Shown: positions 27,222 through 35,206 of the stretch, in pieces | Layout: each line of letters starts with the position of its first letter | How positions within the stretch are numbered: position 1 is the first letter of the stretch | Assembly: GCA_041687435.1 (NCBI GenBank) | Contig: JAWLBX010000023.1 | Span: 1-52,415 of the forward strand | DNA: 52,415 nucleotides | Direction: 5' to 3' | DNA from: JACKII01 sp041687435 | GTDB lineage: Bacteria; Pseudomonadota; Alphaproteobacteria; Bin95 | The notes under the pieces: generated by a model | The model's input: only the letters and a program-made list of their open reading frames with translations | Told to the model about the DNA's origin: nothing | Database searches by the model: none | Position numbers and translations under genes: made by a program

Positions 27222-28154
27222 ATGAAAATTCTTGCCGGAAACAGCAACCGCCCGTTGGCTGAAGCCATCGGACGCTACTTGAATCTGCCGCTGACCAGCG
27301 CGCAGATCAAGCGCTTCGCGGACATGGAAATATTCGTCGAGATCGACGAGAACGTGCGTGGCGAGGATGTGTTTGTCATCCAGTCCACCAGTTTTCCCGC
27401 GAACGATATGTTGATGGAGTTGCTGGTGACCATCGATGCGCTGAAGCGCGGCTCCGCCAAGCGCATCACCGCGGTCATCCCTTATTTCGGCTATGCACGG
27501 CAGGATCGGAAAACTGGCCCGCGCACGCCGATCTCGGCCAAGCTGGTGGCGAACCTGATTACCACCGCCGGCGCCAACCGCGTGTTGACCATGGATCTGC
27601 ACGCCGGCCAGATTCAGGGGTTTTTCGATATCCCAACCGACAATCTTTATGCCCAGCCAGTGTTTGTCAGCGAGTTGCGCCAGCGCTATGCCGGCGAAGA
27701 TCTGGTGATCATCTCGCCGGATGTGGGCGGTGTGGTCCGCGCCCGCGCCATTGCCAGCCGGCTGGAGGCCGATCTTGCCATTATCGACAAGCGGCGCGAG
27801 CGGGCCGGTGTTTCCGAGGTCATGAATATCATTGGCCATGTCGAAGGCCGCCGTTGCGTGCTGGTCGACGATATTGTCGATTCCGCCGGCACGCTCTGCA
27901 ACGCTGCCAGCGCGCTGATGGACCGCGGGGCCAAGAGCGTTGCGGCATATGTAACCCACGGCGTGCTGTCCGGTGGTGCCGTGCCGCGGGTCGAAGCCTC
28001 GCCGATGGAGGCGCTGGTGATCACCGATAGCATCCAGGCGCCGGAGCCGGTGTTGGCGGCTCACAATATCCAGCAGCTTTCGATTTCGCGTTTGCTGGGT
28101 GAGGCCATCCTGCGCATTACAGAGGAACGCTCGGTCTCCAGCTTGTTCTGTTAG
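27222..28154 (+). CDS. prs: Ribose-phosphate pyrophosphokinase (PRPP synthetase)
   Basis: A 310-aa cytoplasmic enzyme making 5-phosphoribosyl 1-pyrophosphate from ribose 5-phosphate and ATP for nucleotide, His, Trp and NAD synthesis. Strongly conserved blocks are KILAGNSNRPLA, KRFADMEIFVEI, PYFGYARQDRK, MDLHAGQIQGFFDIP and the PRPP loop LVDDIVDSAGTLCNAA (about 209-224). Length matches class I enzymes. It should not be confused with the prsK/R/T names upstream. A 172-nt gap precedes it, so it likely has its own promoter. The stop overlaps the convergent MFS stop by 4 nt. Confidence 0.96.
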   Translation: MKILAGNSNRPLAEAIGRYLNLPLTSAQIKRFADMEIFVEIDENVRGEDVFVIQSTSFPANDMLMELLVTIDALKRGSAKRITAVIPYFGYARQDRKTGPRTPISAKLVANLITTAGANRVLTMDLHAGQIQGFFDIPTDNLYAQPVFVSELRQRYAGEDLVIISPDVGGVVRARAIASRLEADLAIIDKRRERAGVSEVMNIIGHVEGRRCVLVDDIVDSAGTLCNAASALMDRGAKSVAAYVTHGVLSGGAVPRVEASPMEALVITDSIQAPEPVLAAHNIQQLSISRLLGEAILRITEERSVSSLFC

Positions 28155-29386
28155 GCTTTTGCCATCCGTTTTGTGCCATCGCCCGGCAGTTCGTCGGGCT
28201 TCAGCAGAGCAATGAACAATGGCCCCAGTGCAACGATCAGGCCAAGATGGGCAAAGGCCATGCCCCAGGCCAGGGTTCCCTCGCCGCCGAAAGCATCCAG
28301 CACCAGCCCAAAGGTGAGAGGGCCCATGATGCCGCCAACAAAGCCGATGGTGGAATGCATGGCCATGGTCGTGCCGCGATAGGGCTCCACCGCATTGCCG
28401 ATGGCGCCGGCGGTGATGGTGGAACTGTCGCCCGCAACGGTCCATCCATGGATCAGCGCCAAACCGACGGGCAGAATGTAAAGCACTGCGGAACTGAATC
28501 CGGCAATCAGGCAGACGGCGGCTGAACTCAGCATGATGATCGTAGCCACCCGCCGCCGCCCGAACCGGATCAACCACTCGTTGCCGACAATACTGGCAGG
28601 CGTGCCAATCAGCGTCAGAATCATCGCGATCTCGGCCGCGCCGATCAACTGCCAGCTTACACCGTGCTTGGCAGCGGCATAGGTGAGGAACGCGACGATC
28701 CAGGCGCGGAGCGCGAACAACTCCCAATTGTGCACCATATAGCAGAGTGTGTAGGCCAGAGACGACCGGTTCTTAAGCACCGGGCGGAAGTCGAGCAGCG
28801 CGGTGCCGGGCCGCTGCTGGTGCTTTGGCTGTCCCCAGGGCAGCACCACCAGAACGATACCAATGCCGATGATTGAAAGCACGCCGGGTACCCAGAACGC
28901 CGCCTCCCAGCCGCCCCATTCCGCCAGCCAGCGGGATACGACATAGGAGGAGCCGGTGCCGATGCCAAAACTGCCCGTGTACCACGCTATCGAACGGCTA
29001 TGCCCGCCGCCCACCTGGTCGCCCAGGGCTTTCAGGCCCGGCATGTAGGTGCCGGCGAGGCCGATGCCGGCCAGGAACCGGAACAGCATGGCGCTCCAGA
29101 ACCCATCGACCAGAAAGGCAAAGCCAAAGGCGGCAATCACGGTAACGACTGAGCAAAACAGCCAGATTTTTTTGGGGTCCAGCCGGTCGGTGAGCGCGAC
29201 CAGCACGGGTACGGCGGCGGTGTAGCCGATGAAAAGGCTGCTGCCGACCCAGCCGGCCTCCGTGTTGCTCCAAGACCACCGTTCCATGAAATCCGGTAGC
29301 AGCGCCGCGACACTGGAAAAGCCGAGCATGGTCAGGATTTCCGCGACGCACATGGCGGCGATCAACTGGACTGGTGACAATTTCAT
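28151..29386 (-). CDS. MFS transporter
   Basis: A 411-aa inner-membrane carrier with about twelve hydrophobic segments. The MFS motif A-like DRLDPKK lies in the TM2-3 loop at about residue 65-71. Other conserved features are GIGLAGTYMPGLKALGDQV in TM4-5 and a central loop around 190-215 (KHQQRPGTALLDF). The ATG at 29386 begins MKLSPVQLIAAMCVAEILTM; the upstream frame extension shows no coding signal. Overall resemblance is to nitrate/cyanate-like or organic-acid MFS carriers, but substrate is not assignable. Convergent with prs, with overlapping stops. Confidence 0.84.
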   Translation of the reverse strand: MKLSPVQLIAAMCVAEILTMLGFSSVAALLPDFMERWSWSNTEAGWVGSSLFIGYTAAVPVLVALTDRLDPKKIWLFCSVVTVIAAFGFAFLVDGFWSAMLFRFLAGIGLAGTYMPGLKALGDQVGGGHSRSIAWYTGSFGIGTGSSYVVSRWLAEWGGWEAAFWVPGVLSIIGIGIVLVVLPWGQPKHQQRPGTALLDFRPVLKNRSSLAYTLCYMVHNWELFALRAWIVAFLTYAAAKHGVSWQLIGAAEIAMILTLIGTPASIVGNEWLIRFGRRRVATIIMLSSAAVCLIAGFSSAVLYILPVGLALIHGWTVAGDSSTITAGAIGNAVEPYRGTTMAMHSTIGFVGGIMGPLTFGLVLDAFGGEGTLAWGMAFAHLGLIVALGPLFIALLKPDELPGDGTKRMAKA

Positions 29387-29436
29387 GGGATGAGATTCGG
29401 TGGGCAGACGGGTTCCAAGGAACGCATGGTGCGCAT

Positions 29437-30192
29437 TTAGCCGATCATTGCCAAGACGGCTTTTGCAAAGCTGATTACCGCCAGAGCCGCCAGCACGATA
29501 AGCACCCAGCGGCGAAACCTGTCCGGGTCGGCGCGATGGAACATTTTCGTGCCGATCCATGCGCCGAGAAACATTGGCGGTGCGGCCATCGCGACCCGCA
29601 GCAGGGTTTCCGTGCCGACCAGCCCCTGATAGGCGGCCATTCCGCTGGCGAACAGGTCGGCGGCGCCCAGATAGGCGATCAGCGAGGCCCGGCTGACTCC
29701 GAGGGCAAGCGGTCCGGAATAGTAATACAGCACGATCGGCGGACCGCCGGTCGATGTGGCACCGGTCAGAGCGCCCGAAACCACGCCGACACCAAGAGTT
29801 CCCGCAACCCCCGGCTGTTTCTGCAGCCGCCAACCAGAGCGCAGCATCAGGCACGCGCCCAGCACGACTGCCGCGATGACCGCCTGCATCGGCGGCGGCG
29901 GCAGATTCGCCAGCGCCGCGAGACCGAGCGGCGTTGCGGCGATGCATGCGGTCAGCAGCAGCGCCACACTGCGCCATTCCACCTTACGCCAAACTGCAGG
30001 CAGCAGGCCGCCCGTGGCGATCACTTCCAGGATGAGGATCAGCGGCACCGCCTGGCTGGCCGGTATCGCGAAGGTCAACCCAACCACATAGATCATGGAG
30101 GAGCCGAAGCCGGTGAAGCCGCGGATGAACGCGCCAATGCCGAACACGGCAGCCAGGTACGCCAGTTCCACCCACTCCAGTCCTGCAATCAA
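29437..30192 (-). CDS. TauE/SafE (TSUP) family permease
   Basis: A 251-aa inner-membrane protein with seven or eight helices and the TSUP signatures GIGAFIRGFTGFGSSMIYV near the N-terminus and GALTGATSTGGPPIVLYYY in the second half. The family moves sulfonates, sulfite or organosulfur anions out of or into the cell. The start is TTG at 30192 with GGGAG eight bases upstream; it overlaps the stop of the ArfA-like gene as TTGA. That coupling means its expression may be limited by the hairpin inside the upstream frame. Confidence 0.85.
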   Translation of the reverse strand: MIAGLEWVELAYLAAVFGIGAFIRGFTGFGSSMIYVVGLTFAIPASQAVPLILILEVIATGGLLPAVWRKVEWRSVALLLTACIAATPLGLAALANLPPPPMQAVIAAVVLGACLMLRSGWRLQKQPGVAGTLGVGVVSGALTGATSTGGPPIVLYYYSGPLALGVSRASLIAYLGAADLFASGMAAYQGLVGTETLLRVAMAAPPMFLGAWIGTKMFHRADPDRFRRWVLIVLAALAVISFAKAVLAMIG

Positions 30193-30344
30193 AACCAGGC
30201 TCCCATCTTCAAAAGCGAACCGCCGTCCCGGGCCTTATGTTTGGGACGGCGGCTGAAACTGCCTTTGCCCTTTTTGGGCTTAACGCGGCGCTGATGGAAG
30301 AAGCGATCTGCCAGGCGCCGCGCGGGGTCATTGCGTGGCTTCAT
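30189..30344 (-). CDS. arfA: ArfA-like alternative ribosome-rescue factor
   Basis: A 51-aa highly basic protein. The segment D-R-F-F-H-Q-R-R-V-K-P-K-K-G-K-G-S-F-S-R-R-P-K-H matches the core of E. coli ArfA (F-R-Q-R-V-x-K-x-K-K-G-K-G-S-Y-x-R-K-x-K-H) at well over half of positions, with KKGKGS at 24-29. ArfA recruits RF2 to stalled ribosomes on non-stop mRNA. A strong hairpin sits inside codons 31-42, as in arfA genes whose transcripts are cut or terminated within the frame. The ATG at 30344 has GGAG upstream; an in-frame GTG/TTG-type extension to 30407 is less likely. Short length leaves some doubt. Confidence 0.72.
   Translation of the reverse strand: MKPRNDPARRLADRFFHQRRVKPKKGKGSFSRRPKHKARDGGSLLKMGAWF
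30220..30252 (-). terminator. GC-rich hairpin inside the arfA-like reading frame
   Basis: In the minus-strand transcript CCGCCGTCCC (30252-30243) pairs with GGGACGGCGG (30229-30220), a perfect 10-bp stem extendable by G-U and A-U pairs, around a 13-nt loop. TTCGCTTTTG follows (30219-30210), a poor but real T-run. It covers codons 31-42 of the ArfA-like protein, so termination or RNase III cleavage here would create a non-stop mRNA, the known control mechanism of arfA. Confidence 0.7.
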
Positions 30345-30522
30345 CGGTAGGGCTCCAAGGTCGATTGAGACGGTGCGGATATAATCGCTGCCGCAGACCA
30401 AATCCATCCATTCCGGGATTGCGCCCGCAGGCGCGCATGTAATTGGTGCTTGCTGGCCGCCGGCCGAGCGGTCAACCTAGGCGTCAATCTGGCATCGACC
30501 AGAAACCATGCGGAGAAACGCC

Positions 30523-31731
30523 ATGAAGTTCGGAATTTTCTATGAATTGCAACTGCCGCGCCCCTGGGGCCCCGACGATGAGCGGCAGCTTTACCAGAAC
30601 GCTCTGACGCAGGTCGAACTGGCGGACAAGCTGGGCTATGACTATGCGTGGGAGGTCGAGCATCACTTCCTGGAAGAATATTCGCACTCGCCGCAACCGG
30701 AAGTTTTTCTCGCCGCCGCCAGCCAGCGCACCAAGAATATTCGCCTTGGCCATGGCATTATCCAGTTGCCCTCGAACCACCCGGCCCGTGTGGCGGAAAA
30801 GGTCGCCTGCCTTGACCTGGTAAGCAATGGCCGCGTCGAATTCGGCATGGGCGAGGGGGCGAGCATTACCGAACTTGGCCCGTTCGACCGCGACCTGGAG
30901 ACCAAGCGCGAGGTGTGGGAGGACGCGGTCCGCTGCATCATGCCGATGTTCACGACCGAAGGCTGGGAATACGACGGCCCCTATTTCAAATTCCCGCTGC
31001 GCAACGTTCTGCCGAAGCCGGTACAGAAACCGCACCCGCCGCTATGGGTCGCCTGTTCGCAGTTGGAGACGATCGAGATGGCCGGGCGGCGCGGTATCGG
31101 CGCGCTGGGCTTTCAGTTTCTCAGTGCCGACATGGCGCACGCCTGGGTGCATGCCTACTACAACTCCTTCGTGAAGCGGCAGGAAAAGCTGGCCGACTAC
31201 CAGAGCAACTGCAACATCGCCATGGTCAGCTATTTCATGTGCGCGGAGACGGACGAGGAGGCGCGGCGCCGGGCGGAGGGCGTGACCTTCTTCCAGTTCT
31301 CGCTCGCCTATTACAGCGGCTCCAAGGGCCGCAAACGGGCAGACCCGGGCACGGTCAGCCTGTGGGATGAATACATGGCCTGGAAGAAGGCCAACCCGGA
31401 AGCGGCGGAAAAGGCTCTGCGCGGCGGCCTGATCGGCTCGCCGGAGACGATCCGCAAGAAGCTGCGCCGCTTCAAGGAGAGCAAGGTCGACAGCATCATC
31501 CTGCTGAACCAGGCCGGCCGCAACACGCACGAGCACATCTGCGAGAGCCTGGAACTATTCGCCCGGGAGGTCATGCCCGAATTCCACGCCGACATTCCCG
31601 AACACGAGGAATGGAAGCGCAAGGTGCTGGCCGGCGAAATCGAACTGGAAGAACTCGATACTGAGCCTTTCAAGGATCGCGGCGGTGTCGGCAAGGGCGT
31701 CACCATCGACAAGCTGGTAACGGCTGGCTGA
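30523..31731 (+). CDS. LLM-class flavin-dependent oxidoreductase
   Basis: A 402-aa TIM-barrel monooxygenase of the bacterial luciferase-like superfamily, using reduced FMN. Typical blocks are MKFGIFYELQLPRPW at the start, YDYAWEVEHHFLEEYSHSP (conserved His pair), IRLGHGIIQLPSNHPARVAE and the late GLIGSPETIRKKLRRFKE that ends the barrel. The ATG at 30523 is chosen over one five codons upstream because GGAG lies ten bases before it and the family begins here. It stands alone with a hairpin terminator behind. Substrate (alkane, sulfonate or other) is not predictable. Confidence 0.88.
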   Translation: MKFGIFYELQLPRPWGPDDERQLYQNALTQVELADKLGYDYAWEVEHHFLEEYSHSPQPEVFLAAASQRTKNIRLGHGIIQLPSNHPARVAEKVACLDLVSNGRVEFGMGEGASITELGPFDRDLETKREVWEDAVRCIMPMFTTEGWEYDGPYFKFPLRNVLPKPVQKPHPPLWVACSQLETIEMAGRRGIGALGFQFLSADMAHAWVHAYYNSFVKRQEKLADYQSNCNIAMVSYFMCAETDEEARRRAEGVTFFQFSLAYYSGSKGRKRADPGTVSLWDEYMAWKKANPEAAEKALRGGLIGSPETIRKKLRRFKESKVDSIILLNQAGRNTHEHICESLELFAREVMPEFHADIPEHEEWKRKVLAGEIELEELDTEPFKDRGGVGKGVTIDKLVTAG

Positions 31732-31740
31732 ATGAGCGTC

Positions 31741-31765
31741 CCGGTCACCGCGCCGCGGTGACCGG
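31741..31765. terminator. Bidirectional hairpin between convergent genes
   Basis: CCGGTCACCG (31741-31750) and CGGTGACCGG (31756-31765) form a perfect 10-bp stem with a 5-nt loop, in the 50-nt gap between the LLM oxidoreductase stop and the hemB stop. No long T-run on either side. Confidence 0.65.
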
Positions 31766-31781
31766 TGCCGGCTGCCGCGCC

Positions 31782-32789
31782 TCAGGCGTCCAACAACTCC
31801 GCTGCCTCCATTGCCGCATAGGTCAGGATCGCGTCTGCGCCCGCGCGTTTGAAGCTCATTAGTGCCTCCATCATCGCGCGGTCATAGTCGAGCCAGCCCT
31901 GGATCGCCGCGGCCTTCAGCATCGCATACTCGCCGGACACGTTATAGGCCACGGTCGGCGCGCCGAAGGCGTCCTTTACCCGGCGGATGATGTCGAGATA
32001 GGGCATGCCGGGCTTGACCATCACCATGTCCGCGCCCTCGGCCAGGTCCATCGCCACTTCGCGCAGCGCTTCGTCGCTGTTGGCGGCGTCCATCTGATAG
32101 GTTTTCTTGTCGGCCGTTCCCAGGTTAGCGGCAGACCCGACCGCATCGCGGAACGGTGCGAAATAGGCGCTGGCGTACTTGGCCGCGTAGGAGAGGATGC
32201 GGACATGGTCGAAACCTTCCGCATCCAGCGCCTTGCGGATCGCGCTGATGCGGCCGTCCATCATATCCGACGGTGCGATCACATCGCAGCCGGCGCGGGC
32301 CTGGATCACCGACTGCTGGCAGAGAATCTCTACCGTCACATCGTTCTGCACGTAGCCGTTCTCGATCACGCCGTCATGGCCGTGGCTGGTGAACGGGTCG
32401 AGCGCGGCGTCGCAGATGATGCCGATTTCCGGCACCGCATCCTTGATCCGCCGCACGGCATCGCAAAGCGCATTGTCCGGGTTCACGGCTTCGGCCCCAT
32501 CCGGGGTTTTCAGGCCGGGTTCGACCAGCGGGAAGATGGCGACGGCGGGAATGCCGCGCTCATAGGCCTGCTGCACGGCGGCGACGATGCGGTCGGGCGA
32601 GTGGCGGAACTGGCCGGGCATGCTGTCGACCGGCTCGACCAGGTCGGTGCCGGCGCGCACGAAGATCGGCCAGATCAGGTCATCGACCGACAGCCGGTTT
32701 TCCGCGATCAGGCGGCGGGTCCACGCGTCGCGCCGGTTGCGGCGCATGCGGGTTGTGGGATAACCAGCACTCGGGAAATGCGAGACCAT
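31782..32789 (-). CDS. hemB: Porphobilinogen synthase (delta-aminolevulinate dehydratase)
   Basis: A 335-aa TIM-barrel enzyme condensing two 5-aminolevulinates to porphobilinogen in heme synthesis, needed here for the many heme proteins of the cbb3 oxidase. Schiff-base lysines are K204 (YAAKYASAYFAPFRDA) and K259 (MVMVKPGMPYLD). The metal segment DAALDPFTSHGHDG (127-140) has Asp and Ala in place of the zinc cysteines, so it is the Mg/K-type enzyme seen in alphaproteobacteria and plants. The ATG at 32789 follows a strong AGGAGGG; the frame opens 26 codons earlier without a signal. Divergent from the acyl-CoA dehydrogenase. Confidence 0.95.
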   Translation of the reverse strand: MVSHFPSAGYPTTRMRRNRRDAWTRRLIAENRLSVDDLIWPIFVRAGTDLVEPVDSMPGQFRHSPDRIVAAVQQAYERGIPAVAIFPLVEPGLKTPDGAEAVNPDNALCDAVRRIKDAVPEIGIICDAALDPFTSHGHDGVIENGYVQNDVTVEILCQQSVIQARAGCDVIAPSDMMDGRISAIRKALDAEGFDHVRILSYAAKYASAYFAPFRDAVGSAANLGTADKKTYQMDAANSDEALREVAMDLAEGADMVMVKPGMPYLDIIRRVKDAFGAPTVAYNVSGEYAMLKAAAIQGWLDYDRAMMEALMSFKRAGADAILTYAAMEAAELLDA

Positions 32790-32893
32790 GAACCGGCCCT
32801 CCTGCGAAACAAAACGAGGCGCCATGCTATCGTCACCGCCGCAGCCCGCAAGATGAGCTTTTCGCACAGGTTGACCAGGAGCCTTCTACCGCC

Positions 32894-34042
32894 ATGCCTT
32901 TCGATCTGACCGAAGACCAGATTGCCTTTCAGGATACCGCGCGTGCCTTTGCCGAGGAGCGGTTCGCGCCCAATGCCGCGCGCTGGGATGCGGAGCGCAT
33001 TTTTCCGGTAGAGGAGTTGCGCGCCGCCGCGGCGTTGGGGTTCGGCGGCATCTATGTGGCGGAGGACGTGGGCGGCTCTGCGCTGACCCGGCACGACGCC
33101 GCCGTAATTTTCGAGGAACTTGCGGCGGGCTGCACCTCGACCGCGGCCTATATCTCGATCCACAATATGGCCGCCTGGATGATCGATAGCTTCGGCGACC
33201 AGGATCTGCGCGAGCATTTGCTGCCGCAGTTGTGTTCAATGGAGTTGCTGGCGAGCTATTGCCTGACAGAGCCGGCTGCGGGCTCGGATGCAGCCGCGCT
33301 AAGGACTAGCGCGGTGCGGGATGGCGACGATTATGTGCTGAACGGCTCCAAGGCGTTCATCTCTGGCGGCGGCCATACGGACCTTTATGTCACCATGGTC
33401 CGCACCGGCGACGATTCCCCCCGCGGCATCACCTGCCTTGCGGTGCCGAAGGATGCGCCCGGTCTTTCCTTTGGCGAGCCGGAGCGGAAAATGGGTTGGA
33501 ACTCGCAGCCGACGGCCATGGTCAACTTCGACGATTGCCACGTGCCTGTCGCCAACCGCATCGGCGCGGAGGGCGAAGGTTTCAAGATCGCCATGGCGGG
33601 GCTGGACGGCGGGCGGATCAATATCGGCGCCTGTTCGCTGGGCGCGGCGCGGGCGGCGCTGGAGGCGGCCAAGACCTACATGGGCGAGCGCAAGGCATTC
33701 GGTTCGCGTCTCGCCGATTTCCAGGCGTTGCAATTCAAGCTGGCCGACATGGCGACGGACCTGGAGGCCGCCCGGCTGATGATCCACAGGGCCGCGCGAG
33801 CCTTGGATGCCGGGCACCCGGAGAAAACCATGTATTGCGCCATGGCAAAACGCTTTGCCACCGACGCCGGCTTCCAGATTTGCAACGAGGCGCTGCAAAT
33901 CCACGGCGGTTATGGCTATTTGCAGGACTTCCCGTTGGAACGCTATGTGCGGGACACGCGCGTGCATCAAATCCTCGAAGGAACCAACGAGATCATGCGC
34001 GTCATCATTGCCCGACGCCTGCTTCAGGATCTAGGCGGTTAG
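32894..34042 (+). CDS. Acyl-CoA dehydrogenase, probably isobutyryl-CoA dehydrogenase
   Basis: A 382-aa FAD flavoprotein of the acyl-CoA dehydrogenase family. Blocks include YCLTEPAAGSDAAALRT (FAD/substrate loop), FGSRLADFQALQFKLADM, and YLQDFPLERYVRDTRVHQILEGTNEIMR with the catalytic Glu in LEGTNE. The FVDEDQIAFQ-like start, ERFAPNAARWD and position ahead of 3-hydroxyisobutyryl-CoA hydrolase and 3-hydroxyisobutyrate dehydrogenase point to isobutyryl-CoA to methacrylyl-CoA in valine breakdown. Specificity is inferred from context; a generic short-branched enzyme is possible. Confidence 0.87.
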   Translation: MPFDLTEDQIAFQDTARAFAEERFAPNAARWDAERIFPVEELRAAAALGFGGIYVAEDVGGSALTRHDAAVIFEELAAGCTSTAAYISIHNMAAWMIDSFGDQDLREHLLPQLCSMELLASYCLTEPAAGSDAAALRTSAVRDGDDYVLNGSKAFISGGGHTDLYVTMVRTGDDSPRGITCLAVPKDAPGLSFGEPERKMGWNSQPTAMVNFDDCHVPVANRIGAEGEGFKIAMAGLDGGRINIGACSLGAARAALEAAKTYMGERKAFGSRLADFQALQFKLADMATDLEAARLMIHRAARALDAGHPEKTMYCAMAKRFATDAGFQICNEALQIHGGYGYLQDFPLERYVRDTRVHQILEGTNEIMRVIIARRLLQDLGG

Positions 34043-34062
34043 CGGCACAGTCGAGGCTGGGG

Positions 34063-34102
34063 TTGATTTCCATCAAGTGCAGCAGGCGGGTTTCCTGATA
34101 AT
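34063..34102 (+). promoter_or_regulatory. FNR/FixK box and -10 upstream of the persulfide dioxygenase gene
   Basis: TTGAT-TTCC-ATCAA at 34063-34076 is a perfect canonical FNR/FixK dyad. GATAAT (34097-34102), five of six matches to a -10, lies about two bases nearer than ideal class II spacing. Both are in the 154-nt gap between the acyl-CoA dehydrogenase stop and the ATG at 34197. Regulation is inferred. Confidence 0.6.
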
Positions 34103-34196
34103 CGTGCCGGAAACGGGCTTGTGGAGCATTGTACCTGCCGTTCGTGCTACTGCTTCCTGACACAAGTCCTTTCCGCTTTGCTACGGGGACATTCTT

Positions 34197-35072
34197 ATGA
34201 CGCAACATCCGCAAATTCGTGCGTTTTTTGACAGGCCGACTGGCAGCCTGCAATACGTCTTTCACGACCCGGCGACCAAGAAGGCTGCGATTGTCGATCC
34301 CGTCTGGAACTTTTTTCCTGAAGCGGGCGCGGTAACCACCGAAAGCGCCGACGAAATTCTGGCCTATGTCGAGGCGGAAGGGCTGAGCGTGGAATGGGTG
34401 CTCGATACGCATCCGCATGCGGATCATTTTAGCGCGGCGCCGTACCTTTCCCAGAAGCTTGGCGCCCCCACTGCGATCGGCGAGAAGGTGACGGATGTCC
34501 AGAAACTCTGGAAGGGGCTCTATCATCTGGGCGATGACTTTCCCACCGACGGCAGCCAATGGGACCGCCTGTTCGCCGCCGGCGACGAGTTCATGGTGGG
34601 CGAAATTCCCGTCAAGGTGATGTTCTCGCCCGGCCATACGCTTGCCTCCATCACCTATGTTGCGGGTGACGCTGCGTTTGTGCACGACACGCTGATGATG
34701 CCCGAAAGCGGTACCAGCCGTGCCGATTTCCCTGGCGGCGATGCAGAGCAGCTTTGGGATTCGATTCGCGCCATTCTCGACCTGCCGCCGGAAACACGGC
34801 TCTATGTGGGGCATGACTACCCAGCAGATGGCAAGGCGCCCGAATATATGGCTACGGTTGCCGATCACCGTCTGCGCAACCGGCACGTGAAGGATGGGAT
34901 CGGCAAGGCCGAGTTCATCGAAACGCGCACGGCGCGCGACCGGACGCTGAAACTGCCGGACCGGATGCTGGCGGCGCTGCAAATCAACATCCGCGGCGGC
35001 CGCCTGCCGGCGGCGGAAGCGGACGGTCACAGCTATCTGAAGATACCGGTTGGAAAGTTCGATCCCCGATGA
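34197..35072 (+). CDS. ETHE1/Blh-like MBL-fold persulfide dioxygenase
   Basis: A 291-aa MBL-fold protein of the ETHE1 group, which oxidises glutathione persulfide to sulfite with a single Fe(II). Metal ligands are H72, H74, D76, H77 (THPHADH); other family blocks are FSPGHTLASITYV, DTLMMPESGTSRADFPGGDAEQLWDSI and LYVGHDY. The DFPGGDA block resembles the bacterial Blh sulfur dioxygenase of the BigR operon. It is flanked by valine-degradation genes, but it appears to have its own FNR-type promoter. Role is likely removal of reactive sulfide species. Confidence 0.83.
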   Translation: MTQHPQIRAFFDRPTGSLQYVFHDPATKKAAIVDPVWNFFPEAGAVTTESADEILAYVEAEGLSVEWVLDTHPHADHFSAAPYLSQKLGAPTAIGEKVTDVQKLWKGLYHLGDDFPTDGSQWDRLFAAGDEFMVGEIPVKVMFSPGHTLASITYVAGDAAFVHDTLMMPESGTSRADFPGGDAEQLWDSIRAILDLPPETRLYVGHDYPADGKAPEYMATVADHRLRNRHVKDGIGKAEFIETRTARDRTLKLPDRMLAALQINIRGGRLPAAEADGHSYLKIPVGKFDPR

Positions 35073-35206
35073 GCTGAACTGGGGCGTTGGCTTGGCGCTT
35101 GCCGATTCGCCCCCCGCTTCCCCCCCCAGTCTCGCTTTTTTGGCGGCGCGGGGCAGGTGTGGCATGGTATCAGGCGTTGGACACTAACCGATAGGATCGC
35201 CCGATT

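Noticed and set aside
27216..28727. 503-codon minus-strand frame opposite prs
   Set aside because: The prs gene is unmistakable on the plus strand; the antisense translation lacks any conserved block.
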